Shown here: in pieces, positions 8,488 to 16,583 of the stretch | Position numbering within the stretch: the stretch's first letter is position 1 | Layout: the number at the start of each line of letters is the position of its first letter | NCBI GenBank assembly: GCA_016937995.1 | Contig: JAFGVM010000071.1 | Location: 1 to 40,302 of the forward strand | DNA from: Candidatus Delongbacteria bacterium | GTDB lineage: Bacteria; UBA4055 | Length of the DNA: 40,302 nt | Direction of reading: 5' to 3' | Made by a program: the position numbers and the translations under genes | The notes under the pieces: generated by a model | Database searches by the model: none | The model's input: only the letters and a program-made list of their open reading frames with translations | What the model was told of the DNA's origin: nothing

Positions 8488-9252
8488 TTATTCCGTTTCG
8501 TTCTCAATTTCTTTATCTTCAGATTTCATTTTTTCGATAATACTGCCCACTACTCCAGAGAGAACAAAAAATAACATCAGCGGGAATAGCAATGACATTT
8601 TAAACTTTACTACTACGAATATGAGCAGAATAACACTCAGTATCTTAAGGTTTCTTTTTATAAAATTCTCTTTTCTTTTGAACATTATAGGAAAACCCTG
8701 ATATTTTATCCGGGATATCATAAGATATGATACAATGATAGATGTTGCTGTCAACCATTTAAAGTGCTTGAGAGAGCCGTAAGTCTCAAATTCAAAAAGA
8801 ACGAAAGAGATTATTGTCATTGCTGCCGCTGGTGACGGTAACCCTGAGAAGAATTTTTTGGAATGTCCGACCAATTCAGTATTGAATCTTGCAAGTCGTA
8901 TTCCAGTGAACATCAAAGGCAGAAAGGAAAAGAATATTATCAGATGCTTTAGATCTTCCAGTCCTGGATATTTGTCAATATATACATTCTTGTACAGACT
9001 GTACATGAGTATAGAAGGAGCCATTCCGAAAGTAATTATATCAGCAAGTGAATCGAATTCAACTCCAAAATCAGATGTACTTTTTACAAGTCTTGCAACT
9101 TTGCCGTCCAATGCATCGCATACACCTCCGAGAAGAACAAAATAAGCACCCCATATGTAATTCCCTTCTATAGAGGATAATACAGACCAGAAACCGAAGA
9201 ACATATTCCCTATCGTCAGAGAATTTGGAAAGATTGACATCCTTCTACCCAT
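8488..9252 (-). CDS. pssA: CDP-diacylglycerol-serine O-phosphatidyltransferase
   Basis: This membrane enzyme joins CDP-diacylglycerol and L-serine to make phosphatidylserine. The 254-residue protein carries the complete CDP-alcohol phosphatidyltransferase signature between residues 49 and 71 (DGKVAR, then G63, D67 and D71). About six to seven hydrophobic segments surround it, and a charged tail (KMKSEDKEIENETE) ends the protein. An AGGAG site sits 6 bases before the ATG. It lies 8 bases downstream of psd, whose product decarboxylates the PssA product, so the two form the standard route to phosphatidylethanolamine. The N-terminal MGRRMSIFPNSLT is typical of the Gram-positive/FCB type of PssA, not the E. 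coli type. Confidence 0.95.
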   Translation of the reverse strand: MGRRMSIFPNSLTIGNMFFGFWSVLSSIEGNYIWGAYFVLLGGVCDALDGKVARLVKSTSDFGVEFDSLADIITFGMAPSILMYSLYKNVYIDKYPGLEDLKHLIIFFSFLPLMFTGIRLARFNTELVGHSKKFFSGLPSPAAAMTIISFVLFEFETYGSLKHFKWLTATSIIVSYLMISRIKYQGFPIMFKRKENFIKRNLKILSVILLIFVVVKFKMSLLFPLMLFFVLSGVVGSIIEKMKSEDKEIENETE

Positions 9253-9260
9253 TTTTACTC

Positions 9261-9944
9261 CTAGTTAAAAAATTCTCCGATCACGGTCTCACCTGCTTTA
9301 ACTTTATCACCGACCTTTACCTTTATATCTGTCTCGTCAGGTAAAATTATATCAACCCTTGAACCGAATTTTATCAGACCCAGCTTTTGAGCCTGTTCAA
9401 CTTCATCGCCTACATCAGCATAACATACTATTCTCTGGGCTATCAGACCGGCTATCTGCTTAACAGTAACGTGATTACCGTTCGCATTTATACCGACAAT
9501 GGCCTGTTCATTATATTCACTCGCCTTATCGTTCCAGGCAGCCATGAATTTACCTTTTTTATAGTTCACATATTCAACTTTACCTTTAACCGGATACCTG
9601 TTTACATGAACATTGAAAACACTCATAAAAATGGATACTATCTGAGATTCCTCCATCCTGTACTCTTCATCCAGGTATTTGTCGACCTTGATCACTTTAC
9701 CGTCAGCCGGAGCGATAATTGCCCTGTCATTTTCATCCTCCATTTCAGGATATCTTTCAGGATCTCTGAAAAACCAGAAAGAAAAGAAAAATACAATTAC
9801 AAAGAAACCCAGAACTACCATCATCAGGTAGGATAGGTATTCATGATAATACATCTGAACGTATAGCACAACTCCTATGATAAGAACTATCCAGAGGATC
9901 TTTCTTATCACCTTACCACTTCCGTTTGCAAGTTTGAAAGCCAT
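9261..9944 (-). CDS. psd: Phosphatidylserine decarboxylase, short PSD-B-like form
   Basis: The enzyme converts phosphatidylserine to phosphatidylethanolamine using a pyruvoyl group made by self-cleavage. It has 227 residues, with two N-terminal membrane helices (about 14-30 and 40-57) and then the catalytic domain. The conserved MSVFNVHVNRYPVKG (107-121) and the self-processing site FGSR (193-196, cleavage expected before Ser195) are present. The short length and GSR instead of LGST place it with the short bacterial/archaeal form. GGGAG precedes the ATG. It lies between the HtrA protease gene (19-base gap) and pssA (8-base gap) in one operon. Confidence 0.95.
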   Translation of the reverse strand: MAFKLANGSGKVIRKILWIVLIIGVVLYVQMYYHEYLSYLMMVVLGFFVIVFFFSFWFFRDPERYPEMEDENDRAIIAPADGKVIKVDKYLDEEYRMEESQIVSIFMSVFNVHVNRYPVKGKVEYVNYKKGKFMAAWNDKASEYNEQAIVGINANGNHVTVKQIAGLIAQRIVCYADVGDEVEQAQKLGLIKFGSRVDIILPDETDIKVKVGDKVKAGETVIGEFFN

Positions 9945-9963
9945 ACTGTCTCCCTATATAAAT

Positions 9964-11112
9964 TTATTTTTTGAATGCTTCAAGTATCATTACAAGCTTT
10001 TTATACTTTGAATCTCTCAGAACAATGAACTCGACCCTGTCACCTACTTTGTAATCTTTAGCTTCAAGTAGAGCTTTGCCCATGTCATAGTAGTTATTTA
10101 TCTTAACATTTTCTACTGCTATAATAACGTCACCTATTTCAAAACCAGCTTTTTCAGCAGGACTGTCTGCCTGGATCTTTTCAACAAGTACTCCGTTTGG
10201 TTTTTTATCATCAGTGACCTGATCCGGTAAATCTGCAAGTTTAAATCCGAAATAAATATTTCTGTTGATCTCACCACTCTCTATCAGTGTATTTGCAATA
10301 CTTATGACCTTGTTGATCGGTATAGCAAAACCTATTCCAATGCTGCCTCCACCTTCTTTTGAGTAGATCATTGTGTTCATACCGACAACCTCACCCTCAG
10401 AGTTGACCAGAGGACCCCCGCTGTTACCGGGATTGATCGAAGCATCTGTCTGTATCATATTTTCATAAAAGTGTCTGTCCTTTGCACTGAAACCGAAATT
10501 AATATCAACACCTGATATCACACCAACAGTTATCAATGGATTGTTAACATATTCAAATAGACCATATGGATTCCCGAAAGCGATAACCCACTCACCTCTT
10601 ATCAGTTCTTCATCCGACATTTTTGCAAATTTATGTTCTTCAACGTCTATTTTAAGAACTGCGATATCACTTCTTTCATCAAATCCAACTATTTTAGCCT
10701 GATACTCTTTACCTTCAGTTGTTGTAATTATGATCTGCTTTGCATCTGTAATGACATGATTGTTCGTTATTATGTATCCGTCCGGAGAATAAATAAAACC
10801 ACTTCCTGCACTTGGAATAGCCTTATTTCTGTACTGTGGTGGAAAAAAATTTGAAAAGAAAGGGTCATTGTCAAAAACTGTCTTCACTTTTTGTTTTTTT
10901 ACTTTAACTACATTGATACCGACAACAGACGGACTTACTTCTTTGACAGCTTTAGTAATCGCATTTTCTCTGGAAACATTTATTTCCTGAGATCCATGTG
11001 TAACTACCGGTTGAACTTTTTCCACCCCATCACGGTGAGAATAAAAATAAAAGATCAGTAAGATCAGTGAACCGGTTATTAAACCCGATATGAATGTTCT
11101 TAGATTATCCAT
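9964..11112 (-). CDS. HtrA/DegP-family periplasmic serine protease, single PDZ domain
   Basis: This 382-residue protein has an N-terminal membrane anchor (about 8-24), a trypsin-like protease domain with the complete triad His119 (TNNHV), Asp149 (RSDIAV) and Ser231 (GNSGGP), and one C-terminal PDZ domain (about 285-375). A loop with FFSNFFPPQYRNK (85-97) corresponds to the flexible LA loop. One PDZ domain and an uncleaved-looking anchor make it closer to DegS/HtrA-type than to two-PDZ DegP; it probably handles misfolded envelope proteins. It is the first gene of the operon with psd, pssA, ribE and ribBA, and the promoter at 11165-11193 lies directly upstream. No gene symbol is assigned because the subfamily is uncertain. 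Confidence 0.93.
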   Translation of the reverse strand: MDNLRTFISGLITGSLILLIFYFYSHRDGVEKVQPVVTHGSQEINVSRENAITKAVKEVSPSVVGINVVKVKKQKVKTVFDNDPFFSNFFPPQYRNKAIPSAGSGFIYSPDGYIITNNHVITDAKQIIITTTEGKEYQAKIVGFDERSDIAVLKIDVEEHKFAKMSDEELIRGEWVIAFGNPYGLFEYVNNPLITVGVISGVDINFGFSAKDRHFYENMIQTDASINPGNSGGPLVNSEGEVVGMNTMIYSKEGGGSIGIGFAIPINKVISIANTLIESGEINRNIYFGFKLADLPDQVTDDKKPNGVLVEKIQADSPAEKAGFEIGDVIIAVENVKINNYYDMGKALLEAKDYKVGDRVEFIVLRDSKYKKLVMILEAFKK

Positions 11113-11164
11113 TTGTTAAACCAAATCTTCCCTGTTCCAAAGTTATAATATTAAATTATGCCTA

Positions 11165-11193
11165 AATATAATCCTTTATATAGAAGAAAACAA
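11165..11193 (-). promoter_or_regulatory. Promoter of the htrA-psd-pssA-rib operon
   Basis: On the minus strand TTGTTT (11188-11193) is followed after 17 bases by TATATT (11165-11170). The expected start lies near 11158, giving a leader of about 46 bases before the ATG at 11112. Confidence 0.55.
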
Positions 11194-11208
11194 TAATAAT
11201 GTTGACTC

Positions 11209-12834
11209 TTAGTTTTTTTGATCTTTGCAGTCAAGGTAATGTTGATATCCACCATCATAGATCTTTATCAGACCATGATCAACTTCAAAAACTCGATTGA
11301 CAAGTTCTTTTAGAAAATATCTGTCATGACTTACAAGTAAAATTGTTCCCTGATATTGCTTCAAGGCATCTAACAGTATTACCCTGGATTTAATATCAAG
11401 ATGATTCGTAGGCTCATCAAGGATCAGACAATTGTGCGGTGTTGAAAGAAGATACGCTAATATTACACGGGCTTTTTCTCCTCCGGAAAGGTACTTTATT
11501 TTTTTATATACTTCATCTCCTCTGAATAAAAAAGATGCTAAAAGATTTCTTACGGACGGTTCTGTCATTTGCTGTAGCTTAGACTGAACTTCTTCAAGTA
11601 CCGTAGCTTCAGAATTCAAATGTTCTAGTGTGGTTTGACCAAAATAACCTATTGAAATACTCGGCCCGATAATGGCTTCACCCTCTGTCATTTTTACCTG
11701 ATGACTGATAACTCTTAAGAAAGTTGACTTTCCGGCTCCGTTCACACCCACTACCGCGATCTTATTTTGCCTTTCAACCATTGCTGTAAGTCCGGAAAAT
11801 ACCTTCTTTTCACTTCCATCTGAATTTTGCCAGCTCTTTCCAAGATCTTTTATAGAAATAACATCATTCCCTCCTCTTGGTATTTCGGCTAATTCAATAT
11901 TGATCTCGTTCTCGTCAGGAACAAGCTCGACCTTCTCTATCTTGTCAATTTTCTTGACCCTGGACTGTACCTGAGCTGCATGACTTGCTCTTGCTTTGAA
12001 CCTTGCGATAAACTCTTCCTCTTTTTTTAACATACTCTGCTGACGTGAGAATTTGGCGGCATTGTTTCGGATCAATATTTCTTTCTCCCTCTCATAAAAA
12101 TTATAATCACCTGAAAAAGTTGTCACCTTTCCATTTGAAACTTCAATTATCTTTTTTACGACCCTGTTCATAAATTCACGGTCATGAGTTGTTAAGAGAA
12201 AAGCTCCTTTGAACTTGACCAACCACTCTTCAAGCCAGATTATAGTTTCCATATCAAGATAATTTGTAGGCTCATCCATCAATATGAGATCAGGGTTCAT
12301 GATAAGAACTTTTGCAAGAGCAATACGCATTTTCCAGCCACTGGAAAAATCTTCTACAGGTTTGCTATGATCTTCAGGAAAAATACCGAGACCCGTAAGT
12401 ATTTCCTGTGCATTGGATTCTATTTCATAACCTCCGATTGCTTCATATTCCACCTGATCATCACCCATTTTTTCTAAAATAGTATCCATTTCACTCTGAT
12501 CCAGTTCAAGATCGGAGAGTCTTGTATGATATTCGTGCAATCTCTCTGAGAGTATGCTGATCCTTTCATTTCCTGAAATAACCTCATCAAGTGCACTTCT
12601 TCCTGACATTTCCTCCACATTTTGAGAAAAATAAGCGATCCTCGTATTATTTTGAATACTTATTGTTCCCTCATCAGGTTTCAATTCACCTACAATAAGT
12701 CTGAAAAAAGTTGTTTTGCCGGTTCCGTTCGGTCCCACCAGACCGATCTTTTCTCCCTGATTTATTTGAAAACTTGCACCGGTATATAATGGAACTCCAC
12801 TCATATTTTTCGTTATATTTGATAAGCTAATCAT
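11209..12834 (-). CDS. ABC-F family ATPase (soluble, duplicated ABC domains)
   Basis: This 541-residue protein has two ATP-binding cassettes and no membrane segment. The first has Walker A GPNGTGKTT (34-42), a signature with SSGWKMRIALAK, and Walker B MDEPTNYLD. The second has GVNGAGKST, LSGGEKARV and LDEPTNHLD. Between them is the charged alpha-helical P-site-tRNA-interaction linker. ABC-F proteins bind the ribosomal E site and help translation; some protect against antibiotics. The sequence looks like a housekeeping member (YdiF/YheS/YbiT-like), but the subfamily cannot be fixed by eye, so resistance is not claimed. AGGAGAAAGC precedes the ATG. It is transcribed away from the hutU unit. Confidence 0.93.
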   Translation of the reverse strand: MISLSNITKNMSGVPLYTGASFQINQGEKIGLVGPNGTGKTTFFRLIVGELKPDEGTISIQNNTRIAYFSQNVEEMSGRSALDEVISGNERISILSERLHEYHTRLSDLELDQSEMDTILEKMGDDQVEYEAIGGYEIESNAQEILTGLGIFPEDHSKPVEDFSSGWKMRIALAKVLIMNPDLILMDEPTNYLDMETIIWLEEWLVKFKGAFLLTTHDREFMNRVVKKIIEVSNGKVTTFSGDYNFYEREKEILIRNNAAKFSRQQSMLKKEEEFIARFKARASHAAQVQSRVKKIDKIEKVELVPDENEINIELAEIPRGGNDVISIKDLGKSWQNSDGSEKKVFSGLTAMVERQNKIAVVGVNGAGKSTFLRVISHQVKMTEGEAIIGPSISIGYFGQTTLEHLNSEATVLEEVQSKLQQMTEPSVRNLLASFLFRGDEVYKKIKYLSGGEKARVILAYLLSTPHNCLILDEPTNHLDIKSRVILLDALKQYQGTILLVSHDRYFLKELVNRVFEVDHGLIKIYDGGYQHYLDCKDQKN

Positions 12835-12936
12835 GCTTTCTCCTATGATTTTGTAAAGAGGCGCTAATTTAACGAATAAATTCTCGATTTCATACTATTT
12901 TTAAATTATTATTTGTTTTTTTCATTATAAAAAAAA

Positions 12937-12965
12937 TTGAATTTAACCAATAAATGCAATATCTT
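12937..12965 (+). promoter_or_regulatory. Probable promoter of the hutU-patB unit
   Basis: TTGAAT (12937-12942) and TATCTT (12960-12965) are 17 bases apart in the 164-base divergent gap between the ABC-F gene and hutU. The start would be near 12972, about 27 bases before the hutU ATG. The boxes are imperfect. Confidence 0.4.
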
Positions 12966-12998
12966 CCCTCTTTAAATAATATCAACAGGAGAGAAGAT

Positions 12999-14996
12999 AT
13001 GATCAATGAATTCCAGAAAGAGATCATGGAAGGAATACCGAAAGTACTTCCTGAATTGAAACAATATGATCCTAATATCAACCATGCACCAAAAAGAAAA
13101 GATATTTTATCCTTGGCTGAGAAAAAATTAGCCATAAAAAATGCTTTGAGATATTTTGACAAGGAACATCATTCAGTTCTTGCTAAAGAATTTGCTGAAG
13201 AATTAAAACTATATGGTCGTATTTACATGTACCGTTTCAGACCAAGTTACAAAATAACAGCCAGATCTATAGAAGAATTCCCGCATAAAAGTAAACAGGC
13301 TGCTGCTATAATGCTTATGATATCGAACAATCTTGATCATGCAGTAGCTCAGCATCCTCACGAACTTATTACTTACGGCGGAAATGGAGCTGTTTTTCAA
13401 AACTGGGCTCAGTATAGATTAACTATGAAATATCTTTCTGAAATGACAGATAAGCAGACGCTGGTCATGTATTCTGGTCATCCAATGGGTCTCTTTCCTT
13501 CTCATAAAGATGCACCGAGAGTTGTTGTAACAAATGGAATGGTCATCCCGAATTACTCAAAACCTGATGACTGGGAAAAATTCAATGCACTTGGTGTTTC
13601 TCAGTATGGTCAAATGACAGCTGGTTCATTCATGTATATCGGACCTCAGGGAATAGTTCACGGTACAACAATAACTGTACTTAATGCAGGCAGAAAGATA
13701 GGCAAGGATGGTCTTGGCGGTAAATTATTCGTTACTTCCGGTCTTGGTGGAATGTCTGGTGCTCAGGCCAAAGCAGCTGTCATAGCCGGAGCTATCGGAG
13801 TAATTGCAGAGATAAACCCTAAAGCTGTCCATACGAGACATTCTCAGGGATGGGTCGATGAGGTTTATGAAGATCTTGATGAACTGTTAGAAAGGATCAG
13901 AAAAGCGAAAGCGAACAAAGAAGCGGTTTCTTTAGCATATCAGGGAAATATCGTTGATCTATGGGAAATATTCGTTGAAAAAAATATTTTTGTTGAGATA
14001 GGTTCAGACCAGACTTCGCTTCATAATCCCTGGGCAGGTGGTTATTATCCTGTTGGTCAAAGCTATGAAGATTCAGTTATAATGATGGCTGAAAAACCTG
14101 AGTTGTTCAAAGAAAAAGTTCAGGCATCTCTAAGAAGACACGTTTCAGCTGTAAATGCTTTGACTGCTAAAGGTATGTATTTCTTTGATTATGGCAATGC
14201 TTTCCTTCTTGAATCAAGCAGAGCCGGTGCTGATATAATGAAAGAAGATGGAAATTTTAAATACCCTTCCTATGTGCAGGATATTATGGGGCCAATGTGC
14301 TTTGATTTCGGTTTTGGTCCTTTCAGATGGGTCTGTACTTCATCTGATCCTGAAGATCTGTTGAAAAGTGACAAGATAGCAATAGAAGTTCTCGAAGAAA
14401 TGGCAAAAACATCCCCCGCTGAGATCACTCAGCAGATGCAGGATAATATCAAATGGATAAAAGGTGCTCAGGAGAACAAGCTTGTTGTTGGTTCACAGGC
14501 AAGGATCCTTTATGCTGATGCAGAAGGTAGAATAAAGATCGCCAAGGCTTTTAACAAAGCTATAAAAGAAGGATATATTACTGCTCCTATCGTACTTGGC
14601 AGAGATCACCATGATGTTTCAGGAACTGATTCTCCTTACAGAGAAACTTCCAATATATATGACGGTTCGTCTTTTACAGCAGATATGGCTATTCAGAACG
14701 TTATCGGAGATTCATTCAGGGGTGCTACCTGGGTCTCTATCCACAACGGTGGAGGTGTCGGCTGGGGTGAAGTTATTAATGGAGGTTTTGGAATGCTGCT
14801 TGATGGTACTCCTCAGTCAGACATAAGGCTTAAGTCAATGCTATTCTGGGATGTGAACAACGGTATCAGCAGAAGAAGCTGGGCCAGAAATGAAGGGGCA
14901 GTTTTCGCTATAAAAAGAGCAATGGAAGCTAATCCTGATCTTAAAGTTACCCTCCCGAACATTGCAGATGATGAATTGATCGATGGTTTGTTTTAA
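12999..14996 (+). CDS. hutU: Urocanate hydratase (long form)
   Basis: This 665-residue enzyme converts urocanate to imidazolone propionate, the second step of histidine breakdown, with a tightly bound NAD+. Family hallmarks are visible: YGGNGAVFQNWAQYRLTM, MYSGHPMGLFPSHKDAPRVVVTNGM, a glycine-rich NAD-binding stretch GKLFVTSGLGGMSGAQAKA, and the cysteine-containing GPFRWVCTSSDPEDL. The length is about 100 residues above the common 550-residue bacterial enzyme and fits the longer form found in some Firmicutes, Bacteroidetes and animals. I place the start at 12999 because AGGAGAG lies just before it; an ATG 45 bases upstream has no ribosome site. No hutH, hutI or hutG is nearby. The stop overlaps the start of the patB-like gene. 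Confidence 0.96.
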   Translation: MINEFQKEIMEGIPKVLPELKQYDPNINHAPKRKDILSLAEKKLAIKNALRYFDKEHHSVLAKEFAEELKLYGRIYMYRFRPSYKITARSIEEFPHKSKQAAAIMLMISNNLDHAVAQHPHELITYGGNGAVFQNWAQYRLTMKYLSEMTDKQTLVMYSGHPMGLFPSHKDAPRVVVTNGMVIPNYSKPDDWEKFNALGVSQYGQMTAGSFMYIGPQGIVHGTTITVLNAGRKIGKDGLGGKLFVTSGLGGMSGAQAKAAVIAGAIGVIAEINPKAVHTRHSQGWVDEVYEDLDELLERIRKAKANKEAVSLAYQGNIVDLWEIFVEKNIFVEIGSDQTSLHNPWAGGYYPVGQSYEDSVIMMAEKPELFKEKVQASLRRHVSAVNALTAKGMYFFDYGNAFLLESSRAGADIMKEDGNFKYPSYVQDIMGPMCFDFGFGPFRWVCTSSDPEDLLKSDKIAIEVLEEMAKTSPAEITQQMQDNIKWIKGAQENKLVVGSQARILYADAEGRIKIAKAFNKAIKEGYITAPIVLGRDHHDVSGTDSPYRETSNIYDGSSFTADMAIQNVIGDSFRGATWVSIHNGGGVGWGEVINGGFGMLLDGTPQSDIRLKSMLFWDVNNGISRRSWARNEGAVFAIKRAMEANPDLKVTLPNIADDELIDGLF

Positions 14997-16171
14997 TGAA
15001 AAATAAATGTAATTTTGATAAAGGGATCGACCGTAGAAACACAAATTGTATCAAATGGGATATCAACCATTTGATCTTCGGAGAAAAAGATGTTCTTCCG
15101 ATGTGGGTCGCAGATATGGACTTTGAAGCCCCTCCAAAAGTTATAGAAGCTTTGATCGACAGAGCTAAACATGGTGCCTACGGATATACACTTCATCCCA
15201 GGAGTCTTAAAGAAGCTATCACTGACTGGGAATTCAGACGACACAACTTGAAGATCCAAAGCGACTGGATATCATTTTCTCCCGGGATCGTTCCTGCTGT
15301 TAATTTCTTCGTGGACTGTTTTACAAAAGAAGGTGATGGAATTATAATTCAGACACCTGTCTATTATCCGTTCATATATGCCTGTGACAGGAACAACAGA
15401 AAACTTGTAAATAATCAGCTTATCCAAACTAAAAATGGGTATGAGATCAACTTTGATCAGTTAGAGGATCAATTATCTGATCCGGATACTAAAATGATGA
15501 TAATTTCAAGCCCTCACAATCCTGTTGGAAAAGTTTTCACTGCAGATGAACTTACTAAGATGGCTGAATTCTGTGCTGATAACGGTGTTATCCTTATTTC
15601 AGACGAGATACATCAGGATATTATTTTCAGTGGAAATGAACATATATGTACTTCCTCGCTGTCAGAGAAAATTGCTCAGAATACGATAACCTGTGTAGCT
15701 CCAAGTAAAACATTTAATCTTGCAGGTCTCGGTTTTTCTGCATTGATCATTCCTGATGAGGAAAAAAGGAATAAATTTCAGAAATACATGGATGCAAAAG
15801 GTATTCATGGATCGAACCTTTTTGGCATAATTGCCGGAGAAGCTGCTTACAGACACGGAAATGACTGGCTGAACGAGCTTCTGATCTACCTTGAAGGTAA
15901 TATTGATTATATGGAGAATTTTTTCAAAGAACATCTACCTAAGATAAAAATGCAACGGCCTCAGTCAACTTATCTTGCCTGGCTGAATTTCAGGGAGTAT
16001 GGTTATTCTCAGAAAGAACTTGTCGATAAAATGGTCAAAGAAGCAAAGCTTGGTCTAAACGATGGTTCAGCCTTCGGAGCCGGTGGAGAAGGTTTTATGA
16101 GACTTAACTTTGCCTGCCCACGGTCAACAATAGAAGAAGCTATGAAGAGAATGAAAACTGTGTTTTCATAG
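14996..16171 (+). CDS. PatB/MalY-type PLP-dependent C-S beta-lyase
   Basis: This 391-residue protein is a fold-type I PLP enzyme of the MalY/PatB class, which removes sulfur from cystathionine or cysteine-like substrates to give pyruvate, ammonia and a thiol. The N-terminal FDKGIDRRNTNCIKWD, PMWVADMDFEAPP and the PLP lysine Lys238 in APSKTFNLAG are class marks, as are SSPHNPVGKVF and ISDEIHQD. The length is typical. The start ATG overlaps the hutU stop (TAATG), so the two genes are translationally coupled. This is an unusual pairing: a histidine-breakdown enzyme with a C-S lyase. The true substrate may differ from cystathionine; an aminotransferase activity is possible. Confidence 0.92.
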   Translation: MKNKCNFDKGIDRRNTNCIKWDINHLIFGEKDVLPMWVADMDFEAPPKVIEALIDRAKHGAYGYTLHPRSLKEAITDWEFRRHNLKIQSDWISFSPGIVPAVNFFVDCFTKEGDGIIIQTPVYYPFIYACDRNNRKLVNNQLIQTKNGYEINFDQLEDQLSDPDTKMMIISSPHNPVGKVFTADELTKMAEFCADNGVILISDEIHQDIIFSGNEHICTSSLSEKIAQNTITCVAPSKTFNLAGLGFSALIIPDEEKRNKFQKYMDAKGIHGSNLFGIIAGEAAYRHGNDWLNELLIYLEGNIDYMENFFKEHLPKIKMQRPQSTYLAWLNFREYGYSQKELVDKMVKEAKLGLNDGSAFGAGGEGFMRLNFACPRSTIEEAMKRMKTVFS

Positions 16172-16203
16172 TGGTCAGTGGACAGTGATCAGTGGTCAGT
16201 ACT
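16171..16203. repeat. Heptamer tandem array after the patB-like gene (unit GTGGTCA)
   Basis: Four contiguous 7-base units, GTGGTCA, GTGGACA, GTGATCA and GTGGTCA, start at the last base of the patB stop codon and end in a partial unit. No hairpin is formed, so it is not a terminator. Confidence 0.8.
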
Positions 16204-16206
16204 TAA

Positions 16207-16434
16207 CTACTCGTCATCCGGGCGCATTGTGTATCCTTTTTTCGCCATCTTGATAGCTTCCATCAATTCATTTATTATCTTTATACATTTATCATTTTTA
16301 TAGAAACCACAAGTAAAATCACCTATGTACAAAGTACTGTGACCTGGAATATTGGGATGATTTTTATAACTGACAATATCCCCACCTTTCAATAAATAAA
16401 TACTTTCACCTCTACTGTTCATGATCGCAAACAT
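16207..16434 (-). CDS. Small protein of unknown function (75 aa)
   Basis: I do not recognise this 75-residue protein. It starts MFAIMNSRGESIYLLKGG, continues with a strand-rich segment containing two cysteines (CGFYKNDKC, residues 42-50), and ends in a helix and basic region (NELMEAIKMAKKGYTMRPDDE). It lacks a signal peptide or membrane segment. It is probably a real gene: AAGGAGGT lies at ideal spacing before the ATG, and a good TTGCAA-N17-TAAAAT promoter stands 46 bases upstream, after the terminator of the M18 peptidase gene. It is therefore its own transcription unit. It converges with the patB-like gene across a heptamer array. Confidence 0.72.
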   Translation of the reverse strand: MFAIMNSRGESIYLLKGGDIVSYKNHPNIPGHSTLYIGDFTCGFYKNDKCIKIINELMEAIKMAKKGYTMRPDDE

Positions 16435-16486
16435 AGTACCTCCTTTGTCATATTTATCTAATAGCTATTTTCTAACTTATGTATTT

Positions 16487-16515
16487 ATTTTAATAAAATT
16501 CAGTTAATTTTGCAA
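16487..16515 (-). promoter_or_regulatory. Promoter of the 75-aa orphan gene
   Basis: On the minus strand TTGCAA (16510-16515) and TAAAAT (16487-16492) are 17 bases apart. The terminator of the M18 gene ends just upstream, so the small gene does not depend on read-through. Confidence 0.6.
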
Positions 16516-16520
16516 GAATA

Positions 16521-16547
16521 AAAAAAGGCGTATATCCATACGCCTTT
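16521..16547 (-). terminator. Terminator of the M14-M18 peptidase unit
   Basis: AAAGGCGTAT (16524-16533) pairs perfectly with ATACGCCTTT (16538-16547) around a 4-base loop. A T-run follows on the minus strand. It lies about 46 bases past the M18 stop codon. Confidence 0.85.
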
Positions 16548-16550
16548 ACA

Positions 16551-16582
16551 ACTGACCGGTGTTCACTGTCCACTGGTCACTG
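16551..16582. repeat. Heptamer tandem array after the M18 peptidase gene (unit TCACTGG class)
   Basis: Units TCACTGT, CCACTGG and TCACTGG, with degraded units on the left (CTGACCGGTG), form a 7-base periodic run. On the minus strand they read as CAGTGAC-like units, the same class as the array at 16171 but in the opposite orientation. The array lies between the M18 stop codon and its terminator, so it is transcribed. Confidence 0.7.
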
Positions 16583-16583
16583 G

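Noticed and set aside
8487-8507. Longer ribE start (MRTKRNN...)
   Set aside because: The extra residues come from a frame that overlaps the pssA end; MFTGLI is the conserved N-terminus.
9387-9836. 149-codon open frame on the plus strand opposite psd
   Set aside because: It is wholly antisense to a clear psd gene, has no ribosome site and shows no protein-like motif; long antisense frames arise from codon bias.
11209-12834. Antibiotic-resistance ABC-F protein
   Set aside because: The sequence shows only general ABC-F features; resistance cannot be inferred without subfamily placement.
12954-12998. Upstream ATG for hutU
   Set aside because: It falls within the -10 area of the candidate promoter and lacks a ribosome site, whereas AGGAGAG precedes the ATG at 12999.
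16171-16203. Possible CRISPR array from repeated units
   Set aside because: Units are 7 bases with no spacers, so this is a short tandem repeat and not a CRISPR array; no cas genes are present.
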